The notes under the pieces: generated by a model
Told to the model about the DNA's origin: nothing
The model's database searches: none
Seen by the model: the letters and a program-made list of their open reading frames with translations, nothing else
DNA from: Comamonas testosteroni
GTDB lineage: Bacteria > Pseudomonadota > Gammaproteobacteria > Burkholderiales > Burkholderiaceae_C
Reading direction: 5' to 3'
Assembly (NCBI RefSeq): GCF_000761245.1
Contig: NZ_AWOR01000026.1
Location: forward strand, 1 to 64,000
DNA: 64,000 nucleotides
Made by a program: the position numbers and the translations under genes
Shown: positions 8,433 through 15,806 of the stretch, piece after piece
How positions within the stretch are numbered: position 1 is the stretch's first letter
How the letters are laid out: each line of letters opens with the position of its first letter

Positions 8433-9176
8433 TTATAGGTTGACACCCAACTTGCTCATTGCCGCAGACGCCGAAGCCTGCACATTTGCTTTTCGGTATG
8501 CCAGGTACGCATCAATGTCTTTGGTACCCACGTACACGGACTTTTGATTGCCCATCAACTCAGAATGCTCCCTGCGACAAGCGGAGGCGTAAACAAATGA
8601 ATAGGCTACTGCCCGCATCCGTTCCTTCACGCTTTGTTTCTCATGAAAGGTCAGATATAACGACAGGATAAATTCATTTGCTGGTACGTTGAGATACCGC
8701 TTATTCAAATGAAACCAATCACCAACGCAACTGCGCGTTTTGACGTTGTCAGCCTCAAGCAATAACTCAAGCTCTAGCTGAAACTCCACTTCATCGCCAT
8801 GCCAGCGTGCTTGCGCAAACGCATCGCACTCTTCATTCTGATCGGCAAGAACCGTCTTATCGTAGAACTCCTTATAGCTCTTAGCCCAATTTTCTAGCGG
8901 AACCAGCGACTCTGCGAGATCGCGCATCATCGTTGAGGCATCCTTCAATTGCTTCAATTGAGCTGGATTGAGGTTCTCAAAATTACTTTGAGCTTTCACC
9001 AATGAGGTGGCGGTTCGCTTCGCATGTGCAATCTGATGTTTGATCTTCGCAACGCCTCGGAGCTGAATTTCAAAGTACCAACGTTCAATGAGCTCCATAT
9101 CCAATGACGCGCCACGCCTTGCAGCCCTCAATGGATGCAATTCGAGATAGCGTTCAAGGATTGATTTCTTATTCAT
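8433..9176 (-). CDS. Hypothetical ICE cargo protein, largely alpha-helical
   Basis: The protein has 247 residues from MNKKSILERYLEL with GGAGG four bases before the ATG at 9176, which decides the start over the frame opening at 9212. It is rich in Lys, Glu, Ala and Leu, with likely long helices and possibly a coiled coil in residues 50-110. No domain or catalytic motif is recognised. The upstream spacer carries a strong terminator-like hairpin (9203-9239) separating it from the 9255-9692 gene. Confidence 0.7.
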   Translation of the reverse strand: MNKKSILERYLELHPLRAARRGASLDMELIERWYFEIQLRGVAKIKHQIAHAKRTATSLVKAQSNFENLNPAQLKQLKDASTMMRDLAESLVPLENWAKSYKEFYDKTVLADQNEECDAFAQARWHGDEVEFQLELELLLEADNVKTRSCVGDWFHLNKRYLNVPANEFILSLYLTFHEKQSVKERMRAVAYSFVYASACRREHSELMGNQKSVYVGTKDIDAYLAYRKANVQASASAAMSKLGVNL

Positions 9177-9202
9177 ACGGCCTCCAAATATTTCAAGCAA
9201 AG

Positions 9203-9239
9203 AAAAACCCACTACCCGACAAATTTCGGGTAATGGGTT
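9203..9239 (-). terminator. Rho-independent terminator or attenuator
   Basis: Arms AACCCA-C-TACCCGA and TCGGGTA-A-TGGGTT form a long stem with a short AT loop, followed on the reverse strand by a U-run. It lies 16 bp after the stop of the 9255-9692 gene and 27 bp before the next start. It may end that transcript or attenuate read-through. Confidence 0.8.
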
Positions 9240-9254
9240 GGTTAGAGCTTCTGC

Positions 9255-9692
9255 TTAATTATCTGTGCCAGTTGCCTTGCGAGACAACGGGAGCATGATG
9301 ACGTTGGCAGAAGGAGCCGGTGGCTTAGGCGACTTGTGGGACTTTTGCAGCTTGTACTCGTTGAGAGCCACGCGGGCCCAACGAGCTAAGCAAACGCTAA
9401 GTGACCAAAGGCCACCAAGCAACTCCAAACACTTTCGCTTGATTCGCGCAGCAGCCTGACCCAAGTCATGAGCCTTTGCATATCGAATCTGCGAGCGCTT
9501 GACCGTCTCTTCCGCCATCAGATAGGCACCTAGGAACTGAAGTTTCAGATCCGGGTACATATCCAACGTGTTGAGAAATATGCGTGCTACGACAGGATCG
9601 TTGACGCGAGAGATCATGTTCACCAGCAGCTGGCGATCCACGTCAAAAGGCGAGGATGCCGGCTTCTTGGCAGAACGTTGAGATTGATGCAT
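9255..9692 (-). CDS. Hypothetical ICE cargo protein
   Basis: The protein has 145 residues from MHQSQRSAKKPASSPF, with AGGAG six bases before the ATG. It is basic (many Lys and Arg), which would suit a nucleic-acid-associated role, but no domain is recognised. It is first of the five leftward cargo genes and divergent from the H-NS-like gene at 9945. A GC-rich hairpin lies 31-59 bases upstream. Confidence 0.65.
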   Translation of the reverse strand: MHQSQRSAKKPASSPFDVDRQLLVNMISRVNDPVVARIFLNTLDMYPDLKLQFLGAYLMAEETVKRSQIRYAKAHDLGQAAARIKRKCLELLGGLWSLSVCLARWARVALNEYKLQKSHKSPKPPAPSANVIMLPLSRKATGTDN

Positions 9693-9722
9693 GTGTTGCT
9701 CCTAGATGTTGGGCAACACGGT

Positions 9723-9751
9723 CCCCGACGGGATTGTGTTATCCCGTGGGG
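9723..9751 (-). promoter_or_regulatory. Leader hairpin before the 9255-9692 gene
   Basis: CCCC-G-ACGGGAT and ATCCCGT-G-GGGG form a nearly perfect stem with a six-base loop. It lies in the untranslated leader of the first cargo gene, with no U-run after it on the reverse strand. Confidence 0.5.
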
Positions 9752-9944
9752 TTGAAGAATGTCCTCGCCAGCGTGAGCTGATGCACATCTCTCAAGGACT
9801 CAGATGCTACAAAGCTCCGAAGAGCCAATTTGCGTCGATTTTAGCGCCGAAACTGAGCGCAACGCAATCCTTGCTTCCAGCAAAGTAGCCATCATCTCTT
9901 AAAATGCCTCATAATATGTTCTGTAATTTTAATGGAGCATATTG

Positions 9945-10241
9945 ATGTCTAACTCTGCGGTGTCGTACAAGGATCTGCTGGCCCAACGCGCAACACTCGA
10001 AGCCCAGATTGAAGCAGCACGTAAAAGCGAAATCGGCACAGCCGTGCAACAGATTAGGGGTTTGATCGCGACATATGGATTGACCCAAGACGATATATTC
10101 CCCCAAGCGAAAGCAAAAGCAACTCGCGGCTCTGTTGACCCCAAGTATCGTGACCCTGAGACAGGTCAAACTTGGACAGGCCGTGGCAAGCCTCCTGTCT
10201 GGATCAAAGATAAGGATCGCTCGCAATTCGAAATCAAATGA
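9945..10241 (+). CDS. H-NS-family nucleoid-associated protein
   Basis: The 98-residue protein has an N-terminal helical oligomerisation region (KDLLAQRATLEAQIEAAR) and a C-terminal H-NS DNA-binding motif (DPETGQTWTGRGKPPVWI), typical of the beta-proteobacterial H-NS/BpH3 group. The ATG at 9945 has GGAG seven bases upstream; a TTG one codon earlier is not needed. H-NS proteins silence AT-rich foreign DNA. Mobile elements often carry one, probably to limit host cost or control their own genes. It is divergent from the cargo cluster and has its own terminator. Confidence 0.9.
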   Translation: MSNSAVSYKDLLAQRATLEAQIEAARKSEIGTAVQQIRGLIATYGLTQDDIFPQAKAKATRGSVDPKYRDPETGQTWTGRGKPPVWIKDKDRSQFEIK

Positions 10242-10262
10242 TTGCAGCAGGTTTGATATTAG

Positions 10263-10286
10263 ATGGCCACTAAGTGGCCATTTTTT
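10263..10286 (+). terminator. Rho-independent terminator of the H-NS-like gene
   Basis: ATGGCCAC/GTGGCCAT arms around TAA are followed by six T on the forward strand. The hairpin is 22 bp after the H-NS stop and 18 bp before the convergent helicase stop. Confidence 0.92.
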
Positions 10287-10304
10287 ATGAGCACTTAAAA
10301 TAGA

Positions 10305-12305
10305 TCAGGCATATTCAAGTGCCAGCACTTCCTCGCGAGCTTCATCTGGCACTGTTTCTACAGCCGCTCGTTGTTGGACAGGCAATGCTTTCTTGGCTGC
10401 CTCCACCACTTCTATTTCTGTGGTGTGCTTGTTCTCCTGCAGCTGCAGCACGCCCTCATCGATGGTGCCCTGGATGATTGGCACGAGGACCAGGACATCG
10501 CGGATCTGACCCAAGCGATAGGCCCGGTCCTCTGCCTGGCGCATCAAGGCTGGCGTCCACGGCATGGACGCAAATGCCACGATGTTGGCAGCCGTCAGCG
10601 TGATACCCACGCCCGCAGCCATGGTTGTGCCAATGAATACCTTGATACTTGCGTCCCCCTGGAACGCATCTACCGCAGCCTGGCGACGCTTCAAGCTATC
10701 TGAGCCGACCAACGAGACACAGCCTACGCCAAGGCTGGCCAGGGCCTGTTTAAGGGCCTCCACGGTGCTCATGTACTCGCAAAAGATGATGAGCTTGTCG
10801 TCCTCTCCCATTGCCTGCACGGTTTCGACCAGGTACGGAACCTTCAGACCTTCAAGGCATTTACGCAGGCGAACGATCTTGGGCATGGCCTGCAGGGTCA
10901 TGTCGCCATAGATCTCCTTGTAGACATCAAGCCCCTCCGGCGACAGAGGCACAAACTGCCTTGCCTTGTCACCCAGATCCTTGAGCACATCCTTGCTGCG
11001 GCGGATCATCCAGCCCTGGATCGCAGCAGCCAATGCTGCTCGCTTCTCTGGGCTACCCGCGTAACTCTTGCGGAACTCAGCCAGCGTGAGACTACCGACG
11101 CGATGGCCCGTGATGCGCAGCAGCGTATGCATCTCAATCTCGCGATTGAGCAACGGCGTGCCGGTGACGACAAAGCATCGCTCTATCCGTGCTGCCAGCA
11201 GGAACACGTTGCGCGTGCGGCCGCTCTTGTATTCCTTCAGGTAGTGGGCTTCATCCACGGCCATCACCGCGAACTCCAGCTCAGTCTCGCGCACTAGGCC
11301 GCCCATGCGTTCGTAGTTGCCGATCACCCAGTCGCACCCGGCCAGCGTCGAGATCCGGTCCTCGCCGATCATCCCGACGCGAGCGTCGGGGTAGACCATC
11401 TTGATCTCTCGCTCCCAGTTCAAACGTAAGGATGCAGGGCATACGATCAGGACCCGGCCGCTGCCGGCAGCCATCCGGGATGCCACGACCGTCTGACGGC
11501 TTTTGCCCAGGCCCATGTCATCGCCCATGCAGGCGCCCGATTGGCGCAGCATATGTGCGACGCCTTCGGCCTGGTAGTCGCGCAGCACGCCACAGGCGAC
11601 CAGGCTGGCCAGGGCCACGCGGTCATACGGCATGTCATCGACGTGGCCATGCTCGGTCGACAGGAAACCGGTGCCCTCTTCTTCACCAGGCCCGCCGCCA
11701 CCGCCCAGCGGTGGCGATGCAGCGGGCATGCTGATTGGCGAGCCTTCGTTGCCGCTTGTGGTCAACTCTTCGATGAGCACCGGCTGCTCATGGACGAATA
11801 CGAACTCCGACGACACGCCGGCAATGCTGGCCAGCCGCTCCATGATGAGCTCAGGATCGGCTCTGACCTGCCACGCTGACGCATGCTTGTGGAAGTAGCC
11901 GCCCAACGAGCGCATCGCCTTCACACATAGCGGGTCATAGGTAAAGCTGACCGCCCACGAACCGCGTGTCAGATCGCCCTTCACCAACGGGAATATCTGA
12001 ACATCAAGCAGCTGCGAGAAGTAGTCGGGATCAGGAGCTGCGACAGCGGCGCGCAGTTGCACATCGAGCTGCTCCATATCCACGAAGTGCCCAGCAAACG
12101 CATGCTTAATCACATCGTCGGCATATCTGGAGTCGGTAGTTTGAAGCAGCCACATGCGCCGAGCTCCACTCCACCAAGCATCGTAGTTTGCAAGTGGACG
12201 GCTCACACCTGGAACTGTCAGGAGCTGCAGGCCCAGCCTGCGTCCATCCGAGACGGCTTTGATAAGGAGATCCGGCGGGCGGATCGTGACGGGCCTTGGC
12301 AACAT
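10305..12305 (-). CDS. SNF2-family DEAD/DEAH helicase (ICE-borne)
   Basis: The 666-residue protein has an SNF2 ATPase core: motif I DDMGLGKSRQT, DEAH box AVDEAHYLKE, motif III VVTGTPLLN, and C-terminal helicase motifs VFIGTTMAAGVGI and RAYRLGQ. The first 220 residues lack a recognised motif. Family members are DNA translocases or annealing helicases (SMARCAL1/HepA-like). ICEs of this class may carry one beside ssb, so a role in element replication is inferred. The ATG at 12305 overlaps the stop of the preceding gene (TGATG), indicating translational coupling. Confidence 0.88.
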   Translation of the reverse strand: MLPRPVTIRPPDLLIKAVSDGRRLGLQLLTVPGVSRPLANYDAWWSGARRMWLLQTTDSRYADDVIKHAFAGHFVDMEQLDVQLRAAVAAPDPDYFSQLLDVQIFPLVKGDLTRGSWAVSFTYDPLCVKAMRSLGGYFHKHASAWQVRADPELIMERLASIAGVSSEFVFVHEQPVLIEELTTSGNEGSPISMPAASPPLGGGGGPGEEEGTGFLSTEHGHVDDMPYDRVALASLVACGVLRDYQAEGVAHMLRQSGACMGDDMGLGKSRQTVVASRMAAGSGRVLIVCPASLRLNWEREIKMVYPDARVGMIGEDRISTLAGCDWVIGNYERMGGLVRETELEFAVMAVDEAHYLKEYKSGRTRNVFLLAARIERCFVVTGTPLLNREIEMHTLLRITGHRVGSLTLAEFRKSYAGSPEKRAALAAAIQGWMIRRSKDVLKDLGDKARQFVPLSPEGLDVYKEIYGDMTLQAMPKIVRLRKCLEGLKVPYLVETVQAMGEDDKLIIFCEYMSTVEALKQALASLGVGCVSLVGSDSLKRRQAAVDAFQGDASIKVFIGTTMAAGVGITLTAANIVAFASMPWTPALMRQAEDRAYRLGQIRDVLVLVPIIQGTIDEGVLQLQENKHTTEIEVVEAAKKALPVQQRAAVETVPDEAREEVLALEYA

Positions 12306-12589
12306 CAAAGCCCCTCGCGAACAACTCTTGTTGCTGGTGACTCATAGCCCCAACCTTCGGCCATCCATAGCGCCCATGTGAGCGTTGAATCAGAAACCTG
12401 CAGCCCCGATATAAGCGGATCAAAATCGCTGGAACACTTCAAGATAAAAGTGTCGTAGGACTTTCCGATCAGAGCGATATTTTTATTGAATACTTCCTGG
12501 CAAGTTTTGGCCCATGCCACAGGATCGAAATTCGGATCGACTGGATCGGGAACAACGAGCCCCAAAAATTGATATTTTTCTTTCACCAT
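12305..12589 (-). CDS. Small hypothetical protein coupled to the helicase
   Basis: The protein has 94 residues from MVKEKYQFLGLVVPDP, with AGGAG three bases before the ATG at 12589; the frame is open to 12622 without a ribosome site there. No family is recognised. Its TGA overlaps the helicase ATG, so the two are probably translated together and may act together. It is soluble, with Trp-rich C-terminal residues. Confidence 0.65.
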   Translation of the reverse strand: MVKEKYQFLGLVVPDPVDPNFDPVAWAKTCQEVFNKNIALIGKSYDTFILKCSSDFDPLISGLQVSDSTLTWALWMAEGWGYESPATRVVREGL

Positions 12590-12643
12590 ATTCTCCTGTG
12601 GACTCAATTGGCGACTGAGCATGCGCCACAGGAAAACCGATAT

Positions 12644-12970
12644 TTATTCTGTCATCTGGTAGCTGAAGTCACGGCGGACAAGCCATAACTGCACCACCGC
12701 ATCAACGCGACTATCAAAGTCGCCAATCAACATAGAGTCCGACTGCGACGACTCATCGTATGTGACCGTGAGACGCGTGTGCCAGGTACCATCAAACTGG
12801 AGCTTGCAATATCCCACGCATACATCCTTGCCATTGGAATCTCGCACGACCAAGAATGCTGGTGCATATTCTTCATTCACAGTTGGCGATGGTGCAACCA
12901 CCATGGTGAATCGACCATCAACAAGCAATGTGATGTCGTCCGAGGCCTGTCGATCGGGATGTAAAGTCAA
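12644..12970 (-). CDS. Hypothetical protein, TTG start
   Basis: The 108-residue frame begins with TTG at 12970, preceded by AAGGAG at a spacing of six; no ATG is available until residue 23. The product looks like a small beta-rich domain (GRFTMVVAP, AFLVVRDSNG, LVRRDFSYQ). No family is recognised. It sits between ssb and the small helicase partner on the same strand, with gaps of 27 and 54 bp, so it is probably in the same operon. Confidence 0.65.
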   Translation of the reverse strand: MTLHPDRQASDDITLLVDGRFTMVVAPSPTVNEEYAPAFLVVRDSNGKDVCVGYCKLQFDGTWHTRLTVTYDESSQSDSMLIGDFDSRVDAVVQLWLVRRDFSYQMTE

Positions 12971-12997
12971 GATGTGCTCCTTGGTAAAAAACGGTCG

Positions 12998-13444
12998 TTA
13001 AGCAGGCTGGCCTGCGTGGTAGGGTTCCTGCACTTCGCCCGTGGGGCTATCCGACTGCTCCGTGGACGAGCGGCGTGGAGCCTCGAACTCAATGCTCTTC
13101 ACACGCGACAGCAGCAGTGCGACATCCTGGGCCTCTATCTTGAACACCATCACTTGGCCGCCAGAAGCCTCATCGCGCGCCATGTACTCAAGCTCTTCCC
13201 CCATCACTAGCACTCTGGCTCCCTTGCGCAGGAGCCGCGCGGCATCGCGAGCCTTCGCGCCGTAGATTTCCACCTCGCGCCAAAAACCGCCGACTTCTTC
13301 GATTCCGCCTTGCTCGTTGCGTCCGTATCGGCTGAACCGAACACGCATACTGGCGACATCAAACTCGCCATTAGGCCCACCCTTGAGCGTCCTGAGACTA
13401 GGAGAGCTGCCCAGGTTTCCCTTGCCGATAAACAATTGCGACAT
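12998..13444 (-). CDS. ssb: Single-stranded DNA-binding protein, ICE type
   Basis: The 148-residue protein starts MSQLFIGKGNLGSSP and has an OB-fold SSB layout: N-terminal strand with GKGNLG, GFWREVEIYG, and ARLLRKGARVLVMGEELEY. The tail is acidic but lacks a clear DDIPF end. AAGGA eight bases upstream picks the ATG at 13444. ICEs of the PFGI-1/SPI-7/ICEclc class carry ssb with PFL_4669 and STY4528 genes, as here. It should coat single-stranded DNA during transfer or replication. Confidence 0.85.
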   Translation of the reverse strand: MSQLFIGKGNLGSSPSLRTLKGGPNGEFDVASMRVRFSRYGRNEQGGIEEVGGFWREVEIYGAKARDAARLLRKGARVLVMGEELEYMARDEASGGQVMVFKIEAQDVALLLSRVKSIEFEAPRRSSTEQSDSPTGEVQEPYHAGQPA

Positions 13445-13510
13445 ATCCATTTTCCTTGCAGTGCGGATTGAATGCCCGAGCTGCTGCACCAAGTCAGCCC
13501 AGGCACGGAC

Positions 13511-14131
13511 TCAGACGGTCGAAATCGGGGAGCGCGGATAGAGAAAGACAGGAGCCTTGTCCACGCTCACGCGAATACGCTTGATATCGCCACGCGTCTG
13601 CTGGTGCTCCTCATTCAAGGCCACAGCGCGCTTGGACGCTGCCATGCACCATTGACGGAGTTCACTGGGCAGGCCTGACGCAAGCTCCTCCACTTCTTCA
13701 AAGCTCAAATGGCGGTTCGAGCCCATGCGTTGGCGCCAGCGCAGAAAGACATAGCCCGTTGTGTTTTTCTGGTGCACGACCAGATAGAAGCTCAGTCCTG
13801 GAACAGATTTCGACTTCTCGGACAAATCGCGCATCTGTTTCAGGATTGCGTCGATGCCGTCAAGTTTCTGGCGCAATCTGGACAGGGTGCCCCTACCCGT
13901 AAGGGCCTTTACGTCAGCTCGATCTTGACAGTCCTGATCCGCCAGGGCTTGACGACCCCACAGCACGTTGTTGACGACTCGGCCACGACCGGTGTGCTGC
14001 GAAGCCCCTTTTATTTCCAGATCCCTTTTCACACCAATCCCTTTCAATATCAGTTCCAAACGACTGCGCGCGGTCTTAATCAGCGGTGGCTGTAGCTTCT
14101 GGGCCAGTAGATGCGGATGCATCGGAGCCAT
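13511..14131 (-). CDS. ICE backbone protein, DUF3158-like
   Basis: The protein has about 206 residues, basic, with a C-terminal region including YVFLRWRQRMGSNRHLS and LRQWCMAASKRAVALN that recalls DUF3158, found between PFL_4669 and ssb in PFGI-1-class ICEs. Identification rests on position plus these motifs. The start is uncertain: ATGs at 14131 or 14122 overlap the 3' end of the PFL_4669 gene by about 50 bp, and neither has a strong ribosome site. The function of the family is unknown; an old annotation as an integrase regulator is unproven. Confidence 0.55.
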   Translation of the reverse strand: MAPMHPHLLAQKLQPPLIKTARSRLELILKGIGVKRDLEIKGASQHTGRGRVVNNVLWGRQALADQDCQDRADVKALTGRGTLSRLRQKLDGIDAILKQMRDLSEKSKSVPGLSFYLVVHQKNTTGYVFLRWRQRMGSNRHLSFEEVEELASGLPSELRQWCMAASKRAVALNEEHQQTRGDIKRIRVSVDKAPVFLYPRSPISTV

Positions 14132-15200
14132 GCTCTTGCGCCTGCTGCAATTGGTCGCCAACTTGCTGCAGCAACGCACGTTCGGCTTCGCTGATGTTGA
14201 TGAGTCGGCGCGAATGCGAAGGCTTCACCTCGGCCTTGTAAATCTGGGCTGGCACTGCACCAAACGTGCTCACCACAAACTGAATTCGCTTCGCAGCTTC
14301 CGGGTCTGCACTGAACCAGTCAGAACGGCTCAGCTCACGAATCTCTGGACGGCCGAGCCATTTGTCGAATCGGGCGGTGCCGTAGAACACGCCAAGGATG
14401 GCGCGGCTCATTGCGCTCAGCACAGCACGCGCCTGCTCATCACTCAGCAAGTTCTTGCGCTGCAGCGTTTTCTGGATACGAACAAAGTAGTCGTAGTCCA
14501 CGATCAACATGGAGATCGCATAGCCGTAAGGGCTACGGAATCCGAGGTTCAGGGTCATAGGGCGAGCGGACTGAACGATGCTCAGGCTCAGGCCGCGCTT
14601 GCGCTGGCTCTCCAGCAGCTCCTCGGCTTTAGCGATTTGGGTGCGCAACGACTCTTGAACTTGCGAGATGCCGTACTCATGGCGTACCAGTGCCCAATCT
14701 GCATATGGGTTGTCACGGCTCGTCAGTACCCAAAGGGTCCGCAGAGAGGAAGCAACGCGCTTGCCGCCAATGATCGCGTTCAAGCGCTTTTCAGGCTCCC
14801 CAGATCGCCCCTGAAAAAGTCGGTGGGCCTCGATGGTGTGAATCGTCATCTGGTCCACGCCTTCGTTCGTCAGCGGCCCGAGATCATCAATGCCTTGCGC
14901 TTCGGAGTTCGTCACCACCGCGTCCGCACCACGACGATCGCGTCGCTCCGCTTGCATCTTCTGGAATTGCTCTTTGCGATCTTCCAGCTCTACATAGCGA
15001 TCAAACAAAGGATCGTCTTCAGACGCGCCAGCCTGGATGAATGCCGCCAAAGCAGCTTCTTCACCAGCAATTGAGTAGCCGTCACGAAATGGCGAATTCG
15101 GGTCGGTGGCGAATTTAATGCCTGGTGCACCTGCACCCAATACACCGGCCAGCATTACTGGCTGAAAGCCGGGGTCTGTTTTGATTCGATCAGTAGCCAA
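14076..15200 (-). CDS. PFL_4669-family integrating conjugative element protein
   Basis: The protein has 374 residues. The central part (RTLWVLTSRDNPYADWAL, then LNLGFRSPYGYAISMLI and VDYDYFVRI) matches the PFL_4669 family specific to PFGI-1-class ICEs. The start is TTG at 15200, with AAGGAG six bases upstream and no ATG nearby. The C-terminal tail is low complexity (Ala, Ser, Thr, Glu). The biochemical role is unknown. The gene lies in the conserved order STY4528 - PFL_4669 - DUF3158 - ssb. Confidence 0.85.
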   Translation of the reverse strand: MATDRIKTDPGFQPVMLAGVLGAGAPGIKFATDPNSPFRDGYSIAGEEAALAAFIQAGASEDDPLFDRYVELEDRKEQFQKMQAERRDRRGADAVVTNSEAQGIDDLGPLTNEGVDQMTIHTIEAHRLFQGRSGEPEKRLNAIIGGKRVASSLRTLWVLTSRDNPYADWALVRHEYGISQVQESLRTQIAKAEELLESQRKRGLSLSIVQSARPMTLNLGFRSPYGYAISMLIVDYDYFVRIQKTLQRKNLLSDEQARAVLSAMSRAILGVFYGTARFDKWLGRPEIRELSRSDWFSADPEAAKRIQFVVSTFGAVPAQIYKAEVKPSHSRRLINISEAERALLQQVGDQLQQAQEHGSDASASTGPEATATAD

Positions 15201-15228
15201 GGTCTTCTCCTTAAATTAAATACTTCGT

Positions 15229-15681
15229 CTATCCAGCGTCCGGGACTTCTCCCGACTTGCCGCCCTCGTCGGCACTGGCGTTCTCTATTGCCACTTGCAC
15301 AGCTTCTTTAGCGATGTCTTCATTCCAACCGTCGATAAATGGAAAGTGCTTCTTACTAACTGATGGCAGCCGCTCGGCAATGGGCTGTCTTAGCAAATCG
15401 AGTACCGCATCGCGATTCACGGTCACCAGCGTTTTCGTGTTCTTCTGCACGCGGACATTAATAAATCCAGTCTCTTGCAACCGCTGGAGAGTTCGTTTTA
15501 CGGTGGGTAATGGAATGGTTCTGCACAGTTCGACTTCAGTGATCGACCCAGACGTAATGGCGATCTCTCCAATATCCCCCCGCTCTTTGAGTAAGACCCA
15601 AAGAACCGCAGCATCCGTGTAGCTTCTGAATTGCTGAACGAGCTGAATAAATAGATCGTTCCCTGATTTCTGATAGCTCAT
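15229..15681 (-). CDS. Winged-helix DNA-binding protein
   Basis: The protein has 150 residues from MSYQKSGNDLFIQ. Residues 45-105 form a winged-helix pattern (ITEVELCRTIPLPTVKRTL then LQETGFINVRVQKNTKTLV). It follows STY4528 and precedes PFL_4669 on the same strand. The 36-bp tandem repeats at 15706-15801 lie 25-120 bases upstream of its start, so it may bind them and regulate itself, or bind them as an origin or partition site. No specific family is recognised. The domain resembles those in the STY4528 protein and in the 17577-18023 protein. Confidence 0.65.
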   Translation of the reverse strand: MSYQKSGNDLFIQLVQQFRSYTDAAVLWVLLKERGDIGEIAITSGSITEVELCRTIPLPTVKRTLQRLQETGFINVRVQKNTKTLVTVNRDAVLDLLRQPIAERLPSVSKKHFPFIDGWNEDIAKEAVQVAIENASADEGGKSGEVPDAG

Positions 15682-15705
15682 ATTGCTTCTCTTGAAAATT
15701 GCTGT

Positions 15706-15801
15706 GGCTCATTTCGAGCTACATGGCACTAAGTGCCGTGTGGGTCATTTCGAGCTACTTGGCACTGAGTGCCATATGGCCCATCTCGGGTTATTCGGAA
15801 G
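15706..15801. repeat. Tandem 36-bp repeats with palindromic cores
   Basis: Copy 1 starts at 15706 and copy 2 at 15742, both built as GG-N-TCATTTCGAGCTAC then a GGCACT-N-AGTGCC palindrome (15725-15737 and 15761-15773). A degenerate third copy starts at 15778 (GGCCCATCTCGGGTTA) and loses the palindrome. The array fills the gap between STY4528 and the winged-helix gene. Such iterated palindromes suit an operator, an iteron origin or a partition site; which one is unknown. Confidence 0.8.
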
Positions 15802-15806
15802 TCAGC

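Noticed and set aside
8040-9751. CRISPR-like array suggested by repeated hairpins
   Set aside because: The hairpins are spaced by whole genes, differ in sequence and have no spacers or cas genes.
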